The notes beneath the pieces are model-generated. The model had not been told where the DNA came from. It worked only from the letters and a program-made list of their open reading frames with translations, and made no database searches. A program made the translations under genes and the position numbers. From Falsiroseomonas bella (GTDB lineage Bacteria; Pseudomonadota; Alphaproteobacteria; Acetobacterales; Acetobacteraceae), in assembly GCF_003173615.1 (NCBI RefSeq), contig NZ_QGNA01000005.1:434001-498000 (forward strand): DNA of 64,000 bases, given 5' to 3'. Shown piece after piece: positions 61,236-64,000 of the stretch. Every line of letters starts with the position of its first letter. Positions within the stretch are counted from its first letter, which is position 1.

Positions 61236-61993
61236 ACGGCCTCACGCTGCACGGGCTCGACCACCTCTCCGCCACCAGCCTGAACCTCTGGGCCGCCGAG
61301 CCGGCGCTGTGGGTGATCGAGAAGCTGCTCCGCCGACGCGCCCCGGTGGGCTGCGCGGCATATCGCGGCATCGCCGTCGAGCACGGTGTCAGCCTCGGCC
61401 TGTTCGATCCAGATCTGAACCTTGCCGATTGCCAGGCCGCCGCGCTCGCCGAGTTCGACCGCCTCGCGGCGCTCTCCGCCGATCCCAACCGCGCCAAGGA
61501 GCGCGAGTCCGTCCCAGGCCTGGTCGAGACGGCGCTCGCTGAGCTTCGCCAATACGGCCCGCCGACCCCGCCGCCGGAAGGCCAGCGCCAGCACCGCGTC
61601 GAGGTCACGCTGCCGGACGTTCCGGTGCCGCTGATCGGATACCAGGACTTCGTCTGGGACGCGCATGGCATCGTGCTCGACCTCAAGACGCAGCTCCGCC
61701 TCGCCGGTGACATCACCCCTGCGCATGCCAGGCAGGGCGCAGTCTATGTCGCCGGCGGCAACCGGCAGATGCGCTTCTGCTACGCCACGCCCAAGAAGGT
61801 CGCGGTCTACGCGCTGGAGGATCCGCGCACGCCGCTGCTGACGCTGCGCCACATCGCGCTGCGGCTCGAACGCTTCCTCCACCTGTCGCGCGATCCGCAC
61901 GAGCTGGTCGGCCTGCTCTGCCCCGACTTCGAAAGCTTCTGGTGGTCGGCGCCGGAGGCGCGCGCGCTCGGGAGGGACGTCTATGGCTTCTGA
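61232..61993 (+). CDS. PD-(D/E)XK nuclease (RecB/Cas4-like)
   Basis: The 253-residue product has the features of a phage-type RecB-family exonuclease: LSATSLNLWAAEPALWVIEK near the N-terminus, YRGIAVEHGVSLGLF with the conserved H-x-G pattern, and later GYQDFVWDAHGIVLDLKTQLRL, where Asp in GYQDFV and Asp-Leu-Lys in VLDLKT are the PD-(D/E)XK residues. Downstream HARQGAVYVA supplies the Q-x-x-x-Y helix. It is likely to resect DNA ends for single-strand annealing together with the next gene. It overlaps its neighbours at both ends. Confidence 0.8.
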   Translation: MNGLTLHGLDHLSATSLNLWAAEPALWVIEKLLRRRAPVGCAAYRGIAVEHGVSLGLFDPDLNLADCQAAALAEFDRLAALSADPNRAKERESVPGLVETALAELRQYGPPTPPPEGQRQHRVEVTLPDVPVPLIGYQDFVWDAHGIVLDLKTQLRLAGDITPAHARQGAVYVAGGNRQMRFCYATPKKVAVYALEDPRTPLLTLRHIALRLERFLHLSRDPHELVGLLCPDFESFWWSAPEARALGRDVYGF

Positions 61994-62108
61994 CCCGATG
62001 CGCCGCCGCGTGCGGCTGCCTGCCGTCCCGCTCGAGCTGCTCGCCGCCACCCTGCATTGGGCCGGCGTGTGGGCGCTGCTGCTGCTCGTCTGGCTGTTGA
62101 CCGCCTGA
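61983..62108 (+). CDS. 41-residue predicted membrane peptide
   Basis: A short frame starting ATG 61983 overlaps the nuclease stop by 11 bases and encodes a basic N-terminus (MRRRVRLPAV), then WAGVWALLLLVWLLTA, a single membrane segment. Overlap with the previous gene, a positive-inside N-terminus and its place in a tight operon support it. It has no recognisable family; a holin-like or small accessory role is possible. Confidence 0.5.
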   Translation: MASDPMRRRVRLPAVPLELLAATLHWAGVWALLLLVWLLTA

Positions 62109-62169
62109 CGCACACGGCGCCGCGCGCCCGCCGCGTCTGGCGCGCACCCCATTCGCAGAGGAGAGGCGC

Positions 62170-62877
62170 ATGGCCCTCGGCCTGAACACCAGCACCAACG
62201 GTGCCGACTTCATCCCGCACATTCGCTACGACGCCCGCGCCGGGCGGCTATTCCGCGCCGATAGGGCGCAGGGCTCGGACGGGCGGTGGGAAACCACCAT
62301 GGTGGACATCACCACCCCGCCGCCGCAGTTCCTGATGGATCTGGCGCAGATCGAGGTCGGCTGGCTGTCCTATGCCGGCGGCACGCCCGATCTGCGCATG
62401 GTGCCCTTCGGAACGCCGCTGCCGCCGGTCCCGAGCAAGGATCACAAGCAGGGCTTTCGGGTCCGGGTCTATGCGCCGAAGCTGCTCGGCGGTCTGCGCG
62501 AGTTCGCCTCCTCCGCCAAGGTGGCGATCGCGGCGATGGACGCCGTGCACAGCCAATTCGAGGCGGCGCCGGAGCGCGGCCAGGGGCTCGTGCCGGTGGT
62601 GTCCTTCGTCGGCACGACGCCGGTCACGACGAAGACGCCGCAGGGCAGCAGCACGAACTACGCCCCGGTGTTTCGGATCGAGAAGTGGGTGACGCGGCCG
62701 GCGGATCTGCCGATCGGGGCAGTGCCGACCGCGGCCACAGCGACGGCGTCCGCTCCCGCACAGCCTCCCGCCGCGCCGCCGCGTCACGTGTCGCCGCCGG
62801 CGCCGGTGGCTCCGCCTGCGCCGGCGCCCGCCGCGGCACCGGCGCCCGCGCTCGCCACCCACGACACGGAGTTCTGA
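62170..62877 (+). CDS. Possible phage-type single-stranded-DNA-binding protein
   Basis: The 235-residue product has a compact N-terminal domain of about 180 residues (FRVRVYAPKLLGGLREFASS, VHSQFEAAPERGQG, NYAPVFRIEKWVTRP) followed by a proline/alanine-rich flexible tail (PPAAPPRHVSPPAPVAPP) and a short acidic/aromatic end, THDTEF. A disordered linker with an acidic tip ending in Phe is typical of SSB proteins and of phage annealing proteins. I cannot match it to a named family. It lies between an exonuclease gene and a primase gene, 2 bases upstream of the latter, the expected position for an SSB. GAGGAG precedes the ATG. Confidence 0.55.
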   Translation: MALGLNTSTNGADFIPHIRYDARAGRLFRADRAQGSDGRWETTMVDITTPPPQFLMDLAQIEVGWLSYAGGTPDLRMVPFGTPLPPVPSKDHKQGFRVRVYAPKLLGGLREFASSAKVAIAAMDAVHSQFEAAPERGQGLVPVVSFVGTTPVTTKTPQGSSTNYAPVFRIEKWVTRPADLPIGAVPTAATATASAPAQPPAAPPRHVSPPAPVAPPAPAPAAAPAPALATHDTEF

Positions 62878-62878
62878 G

Positions 62879-64000
62879 ATGGACGGCACGGCGAGCCTGC
62901 CGCCGCGCGACGGCGACGGGCTGATCTGCCCGCTGCCGGAGGCGCTGCGCGCGCTCGCCGCGCTGCCGCATTGGGTGATCTGGCGCTGGACCGAGGCGAC
63001 TCCGGGCAGCAAGCCCGACAAACCACTGTTCCGCGCCGGCGATCCCTGGCGGCACGCATCCACGCAGGACCCCGCCTCCTGGGACACGTTCGGCGCCGCC
63101 ATGGGCGCGGTGGCCGCGGCGGAGGCCGACGGCGCTGGCTACGTCCTGCGCGACGACCCGACACACATCTTTCTCGACCTGGACAACTGCCGCGATCCCG
63201 TCACCGGCGCGCTCTCCGACTGGGCGCTGCGGCTCGTCGAGGAGGCCGGCAGCTACGCCGAGGTCACGCCCTCCGGCCGTGGCCTGCGCATCATCGGCAC
63301 CAACGAGAGTCTCCGCGCCCCGGTGCATCGCCGCATCGCCATGCCGGCGGGCGGCAGCGTCGAGATCTTTCACCGCTGCCCCCGCTACGTCACCGTCTCC
63401 GGCCGCCTGCTGCGCGAGGCACCCGACGCGCTGCGCCCGATCTGCGACATCGCCGCCGATCTGCTGCTGCTGGCGCAGCCGACCGCAGCCACGACGCCCG
63501 ACGCGGCGCCGCCACGGTCGAACCCCGATCCTGCCGGCTCGCCGCAGGACATCGCCTCGGCGCTGGCGCAGATCCCGAACCCCGACCTGCCCTGGGACGA
63601 GTGGTCGAACATCGGCATGGCGGTCTGGCGCGCCTCGGCCGGCAGCGCCGCGGGCCTCGCCGCCTGGACCGCCTGGTCGGCAAAGTCGGGCAAGCACCAG
63701 GACGCGGCCTGCCAGGAGCGCTGGCAGCACTGGTTCCGCAGCCCGCCCGACCGCATCGGCTACGCGTCTCTGCATCGCCTTGCGCGCGAGGCCAATCCGC
63801 TCTGGGTGAAGCCGTCTCTGGTCACCGCCCTGATGCCCTCCGCCGCGGCGCCGACGCGCGCACAGGGCGCCTCGGCCGAGTGGGAGGGGGACGTGCCGCA
63901 CGCAACGCCCACCCCGCCCAGCGGCGCCCAGAACGCGCCCGTGGCCAGCCTCGTCGCGACCCCCTTCGACCCGGCCGACCTGGCGGCACTGCGCCCCCGC
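62879..64000 (+). CDS. Primase-like replication protein, runs off the window
   Basis: The start ATG 62879 overlaps nothing but follows the previous stop by one base. The visible 374 residues have an archaeo-eukaryotic-type primase N-terminus: LPHWVIWRW, DPTHIFLDLDNCRDPVTG with the Asp-Leu-Asp catalytic pair, and SYAEVTPSGRGLRIIG. From about residue 225 is a PriCT-2-like segment (IASALAQIPNPDLPWDEWSN, then GMAVWRAS and WQHWFRSPPDRIGYASLHRL). Such proteins usually continue into a helicase domain, which would lie outside the window. They replicate plasmids, phages and integrative elements. Confidence 0.85.
   Translation, partial: MDGTASLPPRDGDGLICPLPEALRALAALPHWVIWRWTEATPGSKPDKPLFRAGDPWRHASTQDPASWDTFGAAMGAVAAAEADGAGYVLRDDPTHIFLDLDNCRDPVTGALSDWALRLVEEAGSYAEVTPSGRGLRIIGTNESLRAPVHRRIAMPAGGSVEIFHRCPRYVTVSGRLLREAPDALRPICDIAADLLLLAQPTAATTPDAAPPRSNPDPAGSPQDIASALAQIPNPDLPWDEWSNIGMAVWRASAGSAAGLAAWTAWSAKSGKHQDAACQERWQHWFRSPPDRIGYASLHRLAREANPLWVKPSLVTALMPSAAAPTRAQGASAEWEGDVPHATPTPPSGAQNAPVASLVATPFDPADLAALRPR

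Overview
The window is GC-rich chromosomal DNA from what looks like an alphaproteobacterium, probably Acetobacteraceae (Roseomonas-like). This placement is an inference from the base composition, the HWE histidine kinase, the Bug-type tricarboxylate binding protein and the DUF2924/serine-recombinase cassette; no rRNA or other decisive marker is present.

Left part (1-13.3 kb): the end of an OmpA-domain protein, a DUF1194 (von Willebrand A) secreted protein, then four same-strand genes for RTX-type calcium-binding proteins (here RTX-A to RTX-D). The first ends in a frameshift and the second lacks a normal N-terminus. A fifth RTX protein (RTX-E, 34.5-37.7 kb) and a giant VCBS-repeat/RTX protein (47.8-54.9 kb) lie further on. 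All six share a C-terminal tip of the form (T/D)-A-A-(D/E)-I followed by hydrophobic residues, as expected for type I secretion substrates, but no secretion apparatus is encoded here.

Metabolic part (13.4-22.3 kb): a thiamine-diphosphate enzyme and a GntR/HutC regulator on the minus strand diverge from a plus-strand run encoding succinate dehydrogenase/fumarate reductase-like iron-sulfur and membrane subunits, a TauE/SafE exporter, a two-subunit tartrate/fumarate dehydratase and, after a small insertion, the matching flavoprotein. A 23-bp palindrome between the two divergent starts is a good candidate for the GntR operator. The substrate is unknown.

Housekeeping part (22.5-43.1 kb): DUF892 protein, ChrA, a BrkB/YihY membrane protein that probably starts at CTG, rpmI-rplT, pheS-pheT, a VapBC-like pair, a VOC protein, an MFS transporter, lepA, RTX-E, an HWE kinase, a Bug binding protein, an adenosine deaminase-like enzyme with a peptide-type ABC binding protein, and tRNA-Ser(GGA).

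Accessory part (43.1-64 kb): just after the tRNA come an archaeal/eukaryotic-style prolyl-tRNA synthetase, a wrecked IS481 transposase, a class I/II aminotransferase, fragments of a recombinase-associated gene and of an IS5-type transposase, and the giant VCBS adhesin. From 55.2 kb on there is what looks like an integrated mobile element. A seven-gene minus-strand operon (ImmA/IrrE, XRE repressor, unknown, small ORF, DUF2924, serine recombinase, HTH protein) diverges from a plus-strand replication/recombination operon (sigma-region-2-like protein, unknown, two PD-(D/E)XK nucleases, a 41-residue membrane peptide, a possible ssDNA-binding protein, and a primase running off the window). The divergence point carries a perfect 20-bp palindrome, which resembles a phage-like genetic switch. 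This element is the best candidate here for an undescribed system.
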